64,000 nt of DNA from Maricaulis sp. (GTDB taxonomy: Bacteria > Pseudomonadota > Alphaproteobacteria > Caulobacterales > Maricaulaceae): assembly GCF_017642925.1 (NCBI RefSeq), contig NZ_JAEPOL010000017.1:1-64000 (forward strand), in the 5' to 3' direction. Made by a program: the position numbers and the translations under genes. The notes beneath the pieces are model-generated. The model had not been told where the DNA came from, did no database searches, and worked only from the letters and a program-made list of their open reading frames with translations. This document shows, one piece after another, positions 34,754-44,371 of this stretch; positions within the stretch are counted from its first letter, which is position 1; the number at the start of each line of letters is the position of its first letter.

Positions 34754-35962
34754 ATGCAATTCGACCGTCTTCTCACGAATGCACGCCTGGCGACAATGGT
34801 GCCCGGCGGTGCCGCCTATGGCGCTATCGAGGGCGGCGCGATCGGGATTTCCGGCGAGCGGATCGCCTGGGCCGGACCCATGGCCGAAGTGCCGGGCGAG
34901 GCCGCCGTCACCGAGAATATGGACGGGCGCTGGATCACGCCGGCCCTGGTCGATTGTCACACCCATCTCGTCTTCGCCGGCGACCGCTCGGACGAGTATG
35001 AGCGCAAGCTGGCGGGCGAGGATTATGCCGCCATCGCCCGCGCCGGCGGCGGTATCCGCAAGACGGTCGAGGCGACGCGCAAGGCCGGTGCGGCCGAACT
35101 GGCCGCCGGAGCGCTGTCGCGGCTGGATGCCTACGCGCTGGAAGGCGTCGGCACGGTCGAGATCAAGTCGGGTTATGGCCTGACCCATGACAGCGAACTG
35201 GCGCAGCTGAAAGCGGCGCGCGGCGTCGGCCTGGCCTCGGGCATGCGCATTTCCGCGACCCTCCTGGCCGCGCACACCGTGCCGGTGGAGTATGAGGGCC
35301 GCTCGGGCGCCTATATCGACGAGGTCTGCATCCCGCTGGTGCGCGAGGCCGCGCGGACGGGCCTGGCCGATGCGGTCGACGCCTATTGCGAGGGTATTGC
35401 CTTCTCGCCGGAAGAGACGCGCCGTCTGTTCATTGCCGCCAAGGCGGCCGGCCTGCCGGTGAAACTGCATGCCGACCAGCTCTCCGATACCGGCGGCGGC
35501 CAGCTGGTTGCCGAGTTCGGCGGCCTGTCGGCGGACCATATCGAATACACGAACGAGGCGGGCATTGCCGCGATGGGCAAGGCGGGCACGGTGGGCGTGC
35601 TGCTGCCCGGCGCCTTCTATGCGCTGCGCGAGACGCAAAGACCGCCGGTCGAGGCGATGCGTGCGGCCGGTGTGCCGATGGCCGTGGCGACCGACGCCAA
35701 TCCGGGCACCTCGCCGCTCGTCTCGCTGCTGACGGCCGCCAACATGGCCTGCACGCTCTTCCACCTGACCGTGGAGGAGGCGATCGCCGGCATTACCCGC
35801 GAGGGCGCACGGGCGCTGGGTCTGGCCGGCGAGATCGGCACGATCGAGGCCGGCAAGGTGGCGGATCTGGCTGTCTGGGACATCGAGCGCCCGGCGGAAC
35901 TGGTTCAATGGATCGGAAAACGGCCCCTGCATGGCCGTATCCTGGGAGGAGAATGGCTGTGA
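34754..35962 (+). CDS. hutI: Imidazolonepropionase
   Basis: HutI hydrolyses 4-imidazolone-5-propionate to formiminoglutamate. The 402-residue amidohydrolase has the metal motif [12 protein letters not shown] (about 70-81), KLHADQLSD (about 237), and [11 protein letters not shown] (about 312-322). Start at the ATG 34754: the frame is open far upstream, but that stretch lies antisense to hutF. It is the first gene of hutI-H-G-U and overlaps hutH by 10 bases. Confidence 0.95.
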   Translation: MQFDRLLTNARLATMVPGGAAYGAIEGGAIGISGERIAWAGPMAEVPGEAAVTENMDGRWITPALVDCHTHLVFAGDRSDEYERKLAGEDYAAIARAGGGIRKTVEATRKAGAAELAAGALSRLDAYALEGVGTVEIKSGYGLTHDSELAQLKAARGVGLASGMRISATLLAAHTVPVEYEGRSGAYIDEVCIPLVREAARTGLADAVDAYCEGIAFSPEETRRLFIAAKAAGLPVKLHADQLSDTGGGQLVAEFGGLSADHIEYTNEAGIAAMGKAGTVGVLLPGAFYALRETQRPPVEAMRAAGVPMAVATDANPGTSPLVSLLTAANMACTLFHLTVEEAIAGITREGARALGLAGEIGTIEAGKVADLAVWDIERPAELVQWIGKRPLHGRILGGEWL

Positions 35963-37482
35963 GTTCGGTGACCGTAACCCCCGGCAGGATGACCCTGGCC
36001 GACTGGGCCGCAATCTGGCGCGGTGCCGGCGTGACGATCGATCCGGCCGCGAAGCCGGATGTCGATGCCGCAGCGCAGACTGTCGACGATCTCATCGCCT
36101 CGGGCCGGGCGGTCTACGGGCTCAATACCGGTTTCGGCAAGCTGGCCCAGACCCGTATCGCCAATGAGGAACTGGCCACGCTGCAGGAAAGACTGGTGCT
36201 GTCGCATGCCGCCGGTGTCGGCGATGCGCTGCCCGAAGCGGTCGTGCGCCTGATCCTGGCCCTGAAGATGGCGTCGCTGGCCCGCGGCGCCTCGGGCGTG
36301 CGCTGGACGACGATCGAGGCGATCCAGGCGATGCTGGATACCGGCGTGTTGCCGGTGATCCCGTCCCAGGGCTCGGTCGGAGCCTCCGGCGATCTCGCGC
36401 CGCTGGCCCACATGTCTGCCGCCCTGATCGGCGCGGGTGAGGCGACGTACAAGGGCGAGCGCCTGCCGGCCGCGGACGCGCTGAAAAAGGCCGGGCTGGA
36501 ACCGGTCCGGCTGGGCCCCAAGGAAGGGCTGGCGCTGCTGAACGGCACCCAGGCTTCGACGGCGCTGGCGCTGGCCGGCCTGTTCGAGGTGGAAAGCGGT
36601 TTCCAGGCGGCGCTGCTGTCCGGTGCGCTCTCGGTCGAGGCGGCCAAGGGCTCGGTCGCTCCGTTCGATCCGCGCATCCACCAGCTGCGCGGTCATCCCG
36701 GCCAGATCGATGTGGCGCAGAGCTTGCGCGATTTGCTCGAGGGATCGGGCATCCTCGCCAGCCACGAGAATTGCGACAAGATCCAGGACCCGTACTGCCT
36801 GCGCTGCCAGCCGCAGGTGATGGGCGCCGTGCTGGACCTTCTGCGCCAGGCCGGCCAGGTGCTGGAGCGCGAAGCCAATGCCGTCACCGACAATCCGCTG
36901 GTCTTCACCGATACGGGCGAAGCCATCTCCGGCGGCAATTTCCACGCCGAACCCGTCGCCTTTGCCGCCGACCAGATCGCCATGGCGGCCTGCGAGATCG
37001 GCTCGATCTGCGAGCGGCGCGTGGCGCTGCTGACCGATCCGGCGGTTTCCGGCCTGCCGGCCTTCCTGACCCCCAATCCGGGCATCAATTCCGGCTTCAT
37101 GATCGCCCATGTCACGGCCGCGGCGCTGGTCTCGGAGAACAAGCAGAAGGCCTATCCGGCCTCGGTCGACAGCATTCCCACCTCGGCCAACCAGGAAGAC
37201 CATGTCTCCATGGCGACGCATGGCGCCTTCCGCCTCCTGAAAATGGCGGAGAACCTGCACAATGTGGTGGCGATCGAGACGCTGTCCGCCGTGCAGGGGA
37301 TGGAGTTCCACAAGGGGCTGACCTCATCGCCGCGGCTCGAGGCCGTGCGGACATGTTTGCGTGAGGCGGTTCCCGCCTACGGCGACGACCGCTATTTTGC
37401 GTCCGATATCGCCAGCGCCCGAAGCCTGGTGACGGGCAGGGGGCTCGTCGCGGCAGCGGGTGAATTGCCCGGGATTGCCTAG
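35953..37482 (+). CDS. hutH: Histidine ammonia-lyase
   Basis: HutH removes ammonia from histidine to give urocanate, the first catabolic step. The 509 residues match the family length. Ala144-Ser145-Gly146 ([12 protein letters not shown]) form the autocatalytic MIO electrophile, and YGLNTGFG (about 55-62) carries the active-site tyrosine. The ATG at 35953 has GGAGGA close upstream inside the hutI end; coding frames overlap by 10 bases. hutG starts on the base after its stop codon. Confidence 0.96.
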   Translation: MAVSSVTVTPGRMTLADWAAIWRGAGVTIDPAAKPDVDAAAQTVDDLIASGRAVYGLNTGFGKLAQTRIANEELATLQERLVLSHAAGVGDALPEAVVRLILALKMASLARGASGVRWTTIEAIQAMLDTGVLPVIPSQGSVGASGDLAPLAHMSAALIGAGEATYKGERLPAADALKKAGLEPVRLGPKEGLALLNGTQASTALALAGLFEVESGFQAALLSGALSVEAAKGSVAPFDPRIHQLRGHPGQIDVAQSLRDLLEGSGILASHENCDKIQDPYCLRCQPQVMGAVLDLLRQAGQVLEREANAVTDNPLVFTDTGEAISGGNFHAEPVAFAADQIAMAACEIGSICERRVALLTDPAVSGLPAFLTPNPGINSGFMIAHVTAAALVSENKQKAYPASVDSIPTSANQEDHVSMATHGAFRLLKMAENLHNVVAIETLSAVQGMEFHKGLTSSPRLEAVRTCLREAVPAYGDDRYFASDIASARSLVTGRGLVAAAGELPGIA

Positions 37483-38295
37483 ATGAACGTCTTCTTCGAG
37501 AAACGCGGAAGCTCGCCGCTGATCGTGTCCATGCCGCATTCGGGAACTCATCTGCCCGACGGAATGGCCGAGCGGATGACCGAGACGGCACGCGGCCTGC
37601 CGGACACGGACTGGCATGTGCCGGAGCTCTACGATTTTCTCGATGACCTCGGCGCCAGCATGATCCGCGCCACCCATTCGCGCTATGTCATCGATCTCAA
37701 TCGCGACCCGACGGGCGCCTCGCTCTATCCCGGCCAGGCGACGACGGAACTGGTGCCGACGACGCTGTTCGACGGATCGCCGGTCTACCGGCCGGGCGAG
37801 GAGCCGGACGAGGCCGAGATCGAGCAGCGCCGCACGGCTTATTATGATCCTTACCACCGCGCCCTGACCGAGATGATCGTCAAGGTGCGCATGGAGCACG
37901 GCTATGTCGTGCTGTGGGACGCCCATTCCATCCTCGATGAAGTGCCGCGCCTGTTCGAGGGCGTGCTGCCGGATCTCAATCTGGGCACGAATGGCGGCGA
38001 GAGCTGCGACCGGACCATCGAGCGCTGGGCGGTGAAGGCGATGATGGATCACGAGGACTATGCCTCGATCGTCAATGGCCGCTTCAAGGGCGGCTGGATC
38101 ACGCGCGCCTATGGCCGCCCGGGGCTGAACGTGCATGCCCTGCAGATGGAACTCGCCCAGTCGGCCTACATGGACGAGGGCGAGCCTTGGACATTCAGCG
38201 AGGACAAGGCGGGCAGGCTGCGCCTGGCGCTCAAGGACACAATGAAGGCGGCCCTGAAGGCGGCCGCGATGCTCTATTCCGGAGAGGTGAAGTAA
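37483..38295 (+). CDS. hutG: N-formylglutamate deformylase
   Basis: HutG hydrolyses N-formylglutamate to glutamate and formate, the last step of the HutF-dependent route. The 270-residue protein has the FGase-family features [12 protein letters not shown] (about 14-25), [15 protein letters not shown] (about 68-82), and LWDAHSIL (about 144-151). It starts directly after hutH's TAG, and hutU begins one base after its own stop. Confidence 0.93.
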   Translation: MNVFFEKRGSSPLIVSMPHSGTHLPDGMAERMTETARGLPDTDWHVPELYDFLDDLGASMIRATHSRYVIDLNRDPTGASLYPGQATTELVPTTLFDGSPVYRPGEEPDEAEIEQRRTAYYDPYHRALTEMIVKVRMEHGYVVLWDAHSILDEVPRLFEGVLPDLNLGTNGGESCDRTIERWAVKAMMDHEDYASIVNGRFKGGWITRAYGRPGLNVHALQMELAQSAYMDEGEPWTFSEDKAGRLRLALKDTMKAALKAAAMLYSGEVK

Positions 38296-38296
38296 G

Positions 38297-39967
38297 TTGA
38301 CCCAGACCCGCCGCGACAATTCCCGCATCATCCGCGCCAGGCACGGCAGCGAACTCGACGCCACCCACTGGGCGGCCGAGGCGCCGTTGCGCATGCTGAT
38401 GAACAATCTCGACCCCGAAGTGGCCGAGAAGCCGGAAGAACTGGTCGTCTATGGCGGGATCGGCCGGGCCGCGCGCGACTGGGAGAGTTTCGACCGGATC
38501 GTTGCGACCCTGAAACGGTTGAAGGAAGACGAGACCCTGCTGGTCCAGTCCGGCAAGCCGGTGGGTGTGTTCCGCACCCACAAGGACGCGCCGCGCGTGC
38601 TGATCGCCAACTCCAATCTCGTGCCCCACTGGGCAAACTGGGACCATTTCCGCGAGCTCGATAAGAAGGGCCTCATGATGTACGGCCAGATGACGGCCGG
38701 GTCGTGGATCTATATCGGCAGCCAGGGCATCGTTCAGGGCACGTACGAGACCTTCGTCGAAGCCGGCCGCCAGCACTATGACGGCGATCTGGCCGGCCGC
38801 TGGATCCTGACCGGCGGTCTGGGCGGCATGGGCGGCGCCCAGCCGCTGGCCGCGACCATGGCGGGCGCCTCCATGCTGGCCGTGGAATGCCAGCCGAGCC
38901 GGATCGAGATGCGTCTGAAGACCGGCTATCTCGACCGCAAGGCCGACACGCTGGACGAGGCCATGGCCATCATCAACGCGGCCGTCGCGAAGAAGGAAGC
39001 CGTCTCGGTCGGCCTGCTGGGCAATGCGGCCGAGGTCTTCCCGGAACTCGTCAAACGCGGCATCAAGCCGGACATGGTCACCGACCAGACCTCGGCCCAC
39101 GATCCGGTCAATGGTTATCTGCCCGCCGGCTGGACGCTGGCTGAATGGGACGAGAAGCGCGAGAGCGATCCCGCCGCCGTCGAAAAAGCCGCCAAGGCTT
39201 CGATGGCCGTGCAGGTAAGGGCGATGCTCGACTTCTGGGAGATGGGCATCCCGACGCTCGACTATGGCAATAATATCCGCCAGATGGCCCAGGATGAGGG
39301 CGTTGCGAACGCCTTCGACTTCCCCGGTTTCGTGCCAGCCTATATCCGCCCGCTCTTCTGCCGCGGCATCGGTCCCTTCCGCTGGGCGGCGCTGTCGGGC
39401 GATCCGGAGGATATCTATAAGACCGACGCCAAGGTGAAGGAACTCATCCCGGACAATCCGCACCTGCATCGCTGGCTCGACATGGCGCGTGAGCGCATCC
39501 AGTTCCAGGGCCTGCCGGCGCGGATCTGCTGGGTCGGGCTGGGCGAACGGCACAAGCTGGGCCTGGCCTTCAACGAGATGGTGGCAAAGGGCGAGCTTTC
39601 GGCGCCGGTCGTGATCGGCCGCGACCACCTCGATTCAGGCTCGGTCGCCAGCCCCAACCGGGAAACCGAGGGCATGATGGACGGCTCTGACGCCGTCGCC
39701 GACTGGCCGCTCCTGAACGCTTTGCTGAACACGGCCTCGGGCGCCACCTGGGTCTCGCTGCATCATGGCGGCGGGGTCGGCATGGGCTATTCCCTGCACT
39801 CCGGCCAGGTCGTCATGGCCGACGGCACGCCGGAAGCCGCCGAACGCGTCGGCCGCGTCCTGTGGAACGATCCGGGCACCGGCGTGATGCGCCATGCCGA
39901 TGCGGGGTACGAGATCGCGAAGGATTGCGCGCGGGAGCAGGGGCTGGATTTGCCGAGCGTGGTGTAG
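38297..39967 (+). CDS. hutU: Urocanate hydratase
   Basis: HutU hydrates urocanate to imidazolonepropionate with tightly bound NAD. The 556-residue product aligns by eye along its length with family members: [50 protein letters not shown] (NAD site) and the catalytic-cysteine segment near [10 protein letters not shown]. The start codon is TTG at 38297, one base after hutG's stop with GGAGAGG upstream; no ATG or GTG nearby gives a full N-terminus. It is the last gene of the hut operon. Confidence 0.95.
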   Translation: MTQTRRDNSRIIRARHGSELDATHWAAEAPLRMLMNNLDPEVAEKPEELVVYGGIGRAARDWESFDRIVATLKRLKEDETLLVQSGKPVGVFRTHKDAPRVLIANSNLVPHWANWDHFRELDKKGLMMYGQMTAGSWIYIGSQGIVQGTYETFVEAGRQHYDGDLAGRWILTGGLGGMGGAQPLAATMAGASMLAVECQPSRIEMRLKTGYLDRKADTLDEAMAIINAAVAKKEAVSVGLLGNAAEVFPELVKRGIKPDMVTDQTSAHDPVNGYLPAGWTLAEWDEKRESDPAAVEKAAKASMAVQVRAMLDFWEMGIPTLDYGNNIRQMAQDEGVANAFDFPGFVPAYIRPLFCRGIGPFRWAALSGDPEDIYKTDAKVKELIPDNPHLHRWLDMARERIQFQGLPARICWVGLGERHKLGLAFNEMVAKGELSAPVVIGRDHLDSGSVASPNRETEGMMDGSDAVADWPLLNALLNTASGATWVSLHHGGGVGMGYSLHSGQVVMADGTPEAAERVGRVLWNDPGTGVMRHADAGYEIAKDCAREQGLDLPSVV

Positions 39968-40395
39968 GTGGACGCAGCCACTTTCCCCGGAGGAGCGCAG
40001 CGAATTCCGGGGCCTGGCGGCGTGGGCCGTCGTGCGAAGTTGTCGACAACGCCAGACCCCGGAACACGTCCGGGGGAAGTGGTAGAATAATCTCACCTCC
40101 ACCATCGTCATTCCGGCGAAAGCCGGAACCCAGATCGCAGAACTCGGTCGGAACCTGATTGGCACGATCCCGCTTTATGATCTGGGCCCTGACTTTCGTC
40201 AGGGTGACGACCCGTAGACCGGGACGGCAATCGTTCGTCTGCTCGATAGAAAAGGCGTCTGTCCCCGCTCACGGCCGCGCAACCCCTTCTCCCCATCCGG
40301 GGAGCAAGGTGGGGGAATACGCGCGTTGAGCATCCCGGTACCCCGGGCTGAAATCGCTGCCTAGCCTCCTTCCTTGACGCCAAGGAGGGATATCC
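39968..40395. other. Intergenic region with a type B repeat and a type A fragment
   Basis: No gene is visible. A ~250-base type B repeat (39982-40229) is followed by a fragment with type A hairpin character (CCCCATCCGGGG, 40283-40315). The ribosome-binding site of the serine hydrolase (AAGGAGGGA) is at its right end. Confidence 0.7.
39982..40229. repeat. Type B repeat, copy 1
   Basis: This unit and the one at 41571-41829 share long near-identical blocks in the same orientation. These include GCGAATTCCGGGGCCTGG, GGTAGAATAAT, CCGGAACCCAGATCGCAG and GATCTGGGCCCTGACTTTCG. The two copies flank the serine hydrolase gene. CCCAGATC and GATCTGGG can pair inside the unit. There is no coding capacity. 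Confidence 0.8.
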
Positions 40396-41556
40396 ATGCG
40401 CAGATTTCTGACTGCCGCCGCTTCGATCACCGCACTCGCCACAGCTGCCCAGGCCCAGCCGGATGGCTGGACCGATGCCGAGATCGCCGCGCTTGACGCC
40501 TCGATCCAGCAGATGATGGCCGAGGAAGAGGTGGTGGGCCTGGCCTATGCGCTGATCGACCAGGGCGAGGTCGAGCATGTGGCGGCCTTCGGCTATCGCA
40601 ATCTGGAAAACGGGTGGCCGCTGGAGACCGACACCGTTATGTACGGTGCGTCGCTGACCAAGGCGGCCTTTGCCTACTATGTCCTGATGCTGGTCGATGA
40701 GGGTCTTCTCGATCTGGACACGTCGATCGCGGACTACCTGCCGCGGCCGTTGCCGGACTATGTCACCGGGGACGACGACTGGAGCGATCTGGCCGACCAG
40801 CCGCAATGGCGCGAGCTGACGCCGCGCATCATCCTGTCGAACGGGACGGGGTTCGCGAATTTCCGCTGGCTGGAGGACGACGGACGGCTGCAATTCCACT
40901 TCGCGCCTGGCGAACGCCAGACCTATTCGGCCGAAGGCTTCTACATCCTCCAGCACGTGATCGAGGAAGGCCTGGGGCTGGACCTGAAGGCCGAGATGCA
41001 ACGGCGCATCTTCGACCGGTTCGGCATGGTGAATACCTCGATGCAATGGCGGCCGGACTTCCGCGAGAACCTGGCAGACGGCTATGCCATGGACGGCACA
41101 TTCGAGCCGCATGACGAGCGCTCGGGCGTCTCTGCCGCCGGTTCGATGGACACGACGATTGCCGATCAGGCGCGTATGTGGGCGGGCTTCATCGCCGGCG
41201 ATGGGCTGAGCGAGGCGGCACGGGCGCAATTCGTCGCGCCGTCACAGACGATCCGCTCGCCCAGCCAGTTTCCCACCCTCACGACGCAGGAAGATCCGCG
41301 CGCGGCGGAGATCGGGCTCGCCGGCGGTCTGGGCGTCATCGTCTATCGCGACGAAAACGGCCTCTGGTTCGACAAGGGCGGCCACAATCCCTGGACCGGC
41401 AATCGCGCCATCTGCCACGAGGAGACCCGGCGCTGCATCGTCTTCCTGGGCAATTCGGTGCGCGCGGAGCTGATCTATCCGGCGATCACGGAAATGGCGA
41501 TGGGCGAGAACCCCGTGCCCTGGTGGTGGATCTATCCGGGCCAGTTTGCGGAGTAG
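40396..41556 (+). CDS. Secreted serine hydrolase, beta-lactamase fold
   Basis: The 386-residue protein has a signal peptide (FLTAAASITALATAAQA-QPD). It has a class C-type SxxK motif, ASLTKAAF (about 76-83), and a late GGHNPW segment in the HxG/KTG position. The usual YxN asparagine appears replaced: the aligned stretch reads YSAEGFYILQHVIEEG where relatives have YSN, so proton relay may differ. It could be an esterase or peptidase. The gene is enclosed by two near-identical ~250-base repeats, suggesting it could be mobilised or lost by recombination. Confidence 0.8.
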   Translation: MRRFLTAAASITALATAAQAQPDGWTDAEIAALDASIQQMMAEEEVVGLAYALIDQGEVEHVAAFGYRNLENGWPLETDTVMYGASLTKAAFAYYVLMLVDEGLLDLDTSIADYLPRPLPDYVTGDDDWSDLADQPQWRELTPRIILSNGTGFANFRWLEDDGRLQFHFAPGERQTYSAEGFYILQHVIEEGLGLDLKAEMQRRIFDRFGMVNTSMQWRPDFRENLADGYAMDGTFEPHDERSGVSAAGSMDTTIADQARMWAGFIAGDGLSEAARAQFVAPSQTIRSPSQFPTLTTQEDPRAAEIGLAGGLGVIVYRDENGLWFDKGGHNPWTGNRAICHEETRRCIVFLGNSVRAELIYPAITEMAMGENPVPWWWIYPGQFAE

Positions 41557-41874
41557 GGGCCTCACACCGATTTCCCCGGAGGAGCGAAGCGAATTCCGGG
41601 GCCTGGAGACGGTGGCGGCTGTGCACATCTGCCGACATTGGCAGACCCTGGAACAGGTCCGGGGGAATTGGTAGAATAATCCCGCCTCCAACACCGTCAT
41701 TCCGGCGAACGCCGGAACCCAGATCGCAGCGCTCTGTCGCGGCCTGACCGGCACCATCGCGCTTTGTGATCTGGGCCCTGACTTTCGTCAGGGTGACGAT
41801 TTGTGGACCGGGATGACAAGCGCCTGTGAGGCCAATAGAAGTGGCGGGAAGAATCCCCTTCAAGGAGCCCCGCC
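41557..41874. other. Intergenic region filled by a type B repeat
   Basis: There is no gene here. The second type B repeat occupies 41571-41829, and CAAGGAG (41860-41866) just before the kbl ATG is the ribosome-binding site. Confidence 0.7.
41571..41829. repeat. Type B repeat, copy 2
   Basis: It is a direct copy of the unit at 39982-40229, with scattered substitutions and a few indels in the first third. Same orientation and a matching end (GACGA...GACCGGGA) imply duplication, or gene conversion between members of a dispersed family. Confidence 0.8.
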
Positions 41875-43077
41875 ATGTCCGACGCCTTTTTCGCCGATCT
41901 TCGTGCCGAGCTGGAAAACATCGAGGCCGACGGGCTCTACAAGCGTGAGCGGATCATCACCTCGCAGCAGTTTTCCGAGATCGATGTGCGGGCGAATGGC
42001 GATGAGAGCCATGTCATCAATTTCTGCGCCAACAACTATCTCGGCCTGGCCAACCGGCCGGAGCTGATCGAGGCGGCGAAGACTACGCTGGACAGTCATG
42101 GTTTCGGCGTGGCCTCGGTGCGCTTCATCTGCGGCACCCAGGATCTGCACAAGCAGCTGGAAGCGAAGATCGCCGGGTTTACCGGCTGCGAGGACGCCAT
42201 CCTCTACGCGGCGGCTTTCGACGCGAATGGCGGCGTGTTCGAACCGCTGCTGGGGCCGGAGGATGCGATCATCTCCGACGCGCTGAACCATGCCTCCATC
42301 ATCGACGGTGTGCGCCTGTGCAAGGCGAAGCGCTATCGCTATGCCAATTCGGACATGGCCGATCTGGAGACCCAGCTGAAACAGGCCCGGGCCGATGGCG
42401 CGCGCCACATCCTGATCGTCACCGACGGCGTGTTTTCCATGGACGGCTATATCGCCAATTTGCCGGAGATCGTGCGGCTGGCGAAACAGTATGACGCGCT
42501 GACCATGGTGGATGATTGCCACGCGCACGGCTTCATGGGCGCGAAGGGACGCGGCACGCCGGAGCATTGCGGCGTTTTCGGCGAGATCGACATCATCACC
42601 GGCACGCTGGGCAAGGCGCTGGGCGGAGCGATGGGCGGCTTCACCGCGGCGCGCAAGGAAATCGTCGACATGCTGCGCCAGCGCTCGCGGCCCTATCTCT
42701 TCTCCAACTCGCTGGCACCGGCCATTGCGGGGGCCTCGCTGAAGGCGCTCGACATGGTGGCCGAGGGCGACGATCTGCGCGCGCGCCTGTTCGACAATGC
42801 CAAGCGCTTCCGTGCGGGTATGAGCGCGGCCGGTTTCGATCTCCTGCCGGGCGAGCATCCGATCATCCCGGTGATGCTGGGCGATGCGAAACTGGCCCAG
42901 GAGATGGCGGCGAAACTGATGGAGGAGGGCGTCTATGTGATCGGCTTCTTCTATCCCGTCGTGCCCAAGGGCAAGGCCCGCATCCGCACCCAGATGTCCG
43001 CCGCCCACACGCCGGAGATGATCGACCGCGCCGTCGCCGCCTTCACCAAGGTGGGCAAGGCGATGGGCGTGATCTAG
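41875..43077 (+). CDS. kbl: Glycine C-acetyltransferase (2-amino-3-ketobutyrate CoA ligase)
   Basis: Kbl cleaves 2-amino-3-ketobutyrate with CoA to glycine and acetyl-CoA, following Tdh in threonine breakdown. The 400-residue PLP enzyme of the alpha-oxoamine synthase family has [15 protein letters not shown] (about 44-58), [11 protein letters not shown] (about 211) and the PLP lysine in [13 protein letters not shown] (about 244). In many bacteria kbl and tdh are adjacent; here about 4.8 kb with five genes lies between them. Confidence 0.95.
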   Translation: MSDAFFADLRAELENIEADGLYKRERIITSQQFSEIDVRANGDESHVINFCANNYLGLANRPELIEAAKTTLDSHGFGVASVRFICGTQDLHKQLEAKIAGFTGCEDAILYAAAFDANGGVFEPLLGPEDAIISDALNHASIIDGVRLCKAKRYRYANSDMADLETQLKQARADGARHILIVTDGVFSMDGYIANLPEIVRLAKQYDALTMVDDCHAHGFMGAKGRGTPEHCGVFGEIDIITGTLGKALGGAMGGFTAARKEIVDMLRQRSRPYLFSNSLAPAIAGASLKALDMVAEGDDLRARLFDNAKRFRAGMSAAGFDLLPGEHPIIPVMLGDAKLAQEMAAKLMEEGVYVIGFFYPVVPKGKARIRTQMSAAHTPEMIDRAVAAFTKVGKAMGVI

Positions 43078-43108
43078 CATTCTGTTGTAGCGGTTTTTGG
43101 GGTGGAAC

Positions 43109-43669
43109 ATGGGCGAGAAAGATGTCCTCTTGGAGGAGTACAAGGTTACTGAAGCCCAGATACAGTCATACGACGCGTTTATCGTGCAGATAAAGAATTG
43201 GGCCGTTGTTTCTGTTACAGCAATTTTGGCTGTTGCTATGCAAGCAAAGGAGCCTGCAATTATTGTTCTTGCTTTTTTGGCGGTTATCGCGTTCTGGTAT
43301 TGCGCTGGCGTTTATAAAACTTTTCAGAATCATTATATTATGAGGTCTAGAGATATAGCCGTTAGAATTGACGGAAAAGATGAGTTCGAAGACTTTTCAG
43401 GATACAGTGATAGAGACCCGCTAAAATTTGGAGTCAGTCCGTATTTTAAAATTTATGAGAGCAAGAATTTTGTAGTTAAAATTATCATGGCTGTGCAGCA
43501 AATGTACAGGATAAGCTTGTCAGCTCTTTTTGGTTTTGTATTTTTTGTTTGTGTTGTTGCGTTTTTCTTTCTGGATTTATTAATTGTCGAAAGCTCTTCG
43601 AGTACGACGGAATTCACGATAACCGGTCCCGGAAATGTCCAGATCGAGCGTATTGACCCGCCCGAATAG
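43109..43669 (+). CDS. AT-rich membrane protein of unknown function, likely acquired
   Basis: The 186-residue product has an N-terminal helical segment ([21 protein letters not shown]), two adjacent membrane spans (about 30-70), a cytoplasmic middle, and two more spans (about 120-160). I recognise no named family, though small membrane proteins with this layout (EYK...helix, paired spans) are frequent in mobile DNA. Codon use is strikingly AT-rich (many TTT, ATT, AAA, AGG/AGA), unlike every neighbour, so recent transfer is likely. The ATG at 43109 is preferred over an in-frame TTG at 43097. A role in anti-phage or phage-exclusion processes is only speculation. Confidence 0.7.
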   Translation: MGEKDVLLEEYKVTEAQIQSYDAFIVQIKNWAVVSVTAILAVAMQAKEPAIIVLAFLAVIAFWYCAGVYKTFQNHYIMRSRDIAVRIDGKDEFEDFSGYSDRDPLKFGVSPYFKIYESKNFVVKIIMAVQQMYRISLSALFGFVFFVCVVAFFFLDLLIVESSSSTTEFTITGPGNVQIERIDPPE

Positions 43670-43795
43670 ATCTGACCCCGGATTCCCGGCTCGCCATTCC
43701 CTCCCGGATTCGGCGGGGCGCAATCCCTCTAATTCCCTATGGGTTTTCCGGCTAACGTCTTGGTGTTCAAGAGTTTAGCTGGAATGGAGGGACGT

Positions 43796-44182
43796 ATGAA
43801 ACTCAGTCTTCTTGCCGGCGGTGCCGCCATCCTTGCCGTGTCTGTCGGTGCCCTGATGTGGGGTCTGCCCCAGTATGGCGTCTGGCAGCAGGAACTGGCC
43901 GGCCGGGCCGAGCTGGTCCGCGCCGAGCAGAACCGCCGTATCGCCGTGCTGGAGGCCCAGGCGCGCCTGGAGGCCGAGGAGCTGAATGCCCAGGCCGAGA
44001 TTGCGCGCGCCCATGGTGTCGCCGAGGCCAATGCCATCGTGGCTGAAGGTCTGGGCGGTCCGGAAGGCTATCTGCGCTATCTGTGGATCCAGTCGCTGGG
44101 CGAGAACGGCCAGGATGTGATCTACATCCCGACCGAGGCCGGCTTGCCGATCCTGGAAGCCAGCCGTCACCTGGCCGAATAG
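43796..44182 (+). CDS. Membrane-anchored SPFH-tail-like protein
   Basis: The 128-residue protein has one N-terminal membrane span (about 3-22) followed by a coiled coil rich in Ala, Glu and Arg (about 30-85). The end, AEANAIVAEGLGGPEGYLRYLWIQSL...VIYIPTEAGLPIL, matches the C-terminal segment of stomatin/HflK-type SPFH proteins. The SPFH (band 7) domain itself is missing. It may oligomerise with or modulate full-length SPFH proteins. Start at 43796 with GGAGG 5-9 bases upstream; an upstream in-frame extension lacks a ribosome-binding site. Confidence 0.75.
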   Translation: MKLSLLAGGAAILAVSVGALMWGLPQYGVWQQELAGRAELVRAEQNRRIAVLEAQARLEAEELNAQAEIARAHGVAEANAIVAEGLGGPEGYLRYLWIQSLGENGQDVIYIPTEAGLPILEASRHLAE

Positions 44183-44189
44183 GCCGGAC

Positions 44190-44219
44190 ACGCCGGTACC
44201 GTTGCAGCGGTGCCGGCGT
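44190..44219 (+). terminator. Hairpin after the SPFH-tail gene
   Basis: ACGCCGGTACCG and CGGTGCCGGCGT pair over 12 bases (one wobble) around a six-base loop, 8 bases after the stop codon. There is no T-run, so it is a weak terminator call. Confidence 0.4.
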
Positions 44220-44371
44220 CTTGCTGAGGGGACGGGCGCCGCCGGTTTCCCGCTGCCCCTTTGCCCGAATGGCGCTAGTATCGTCCGGCAGTTTCGCCTT
44301 TGTGGCGAAATCCTGCATCCGAATGATCGCTTGGGGGCATCACACGGGTAACGGTGACACAGGGGACCGAT

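Noticed and set aside
43670-43795. tRNA or attachment-site remnant at the right border of the AT-rich gene
   Set aside because: I found no acceptor-stem pairing, no T-loop sequence, and no direct repeat with the left border around 43078-43108.
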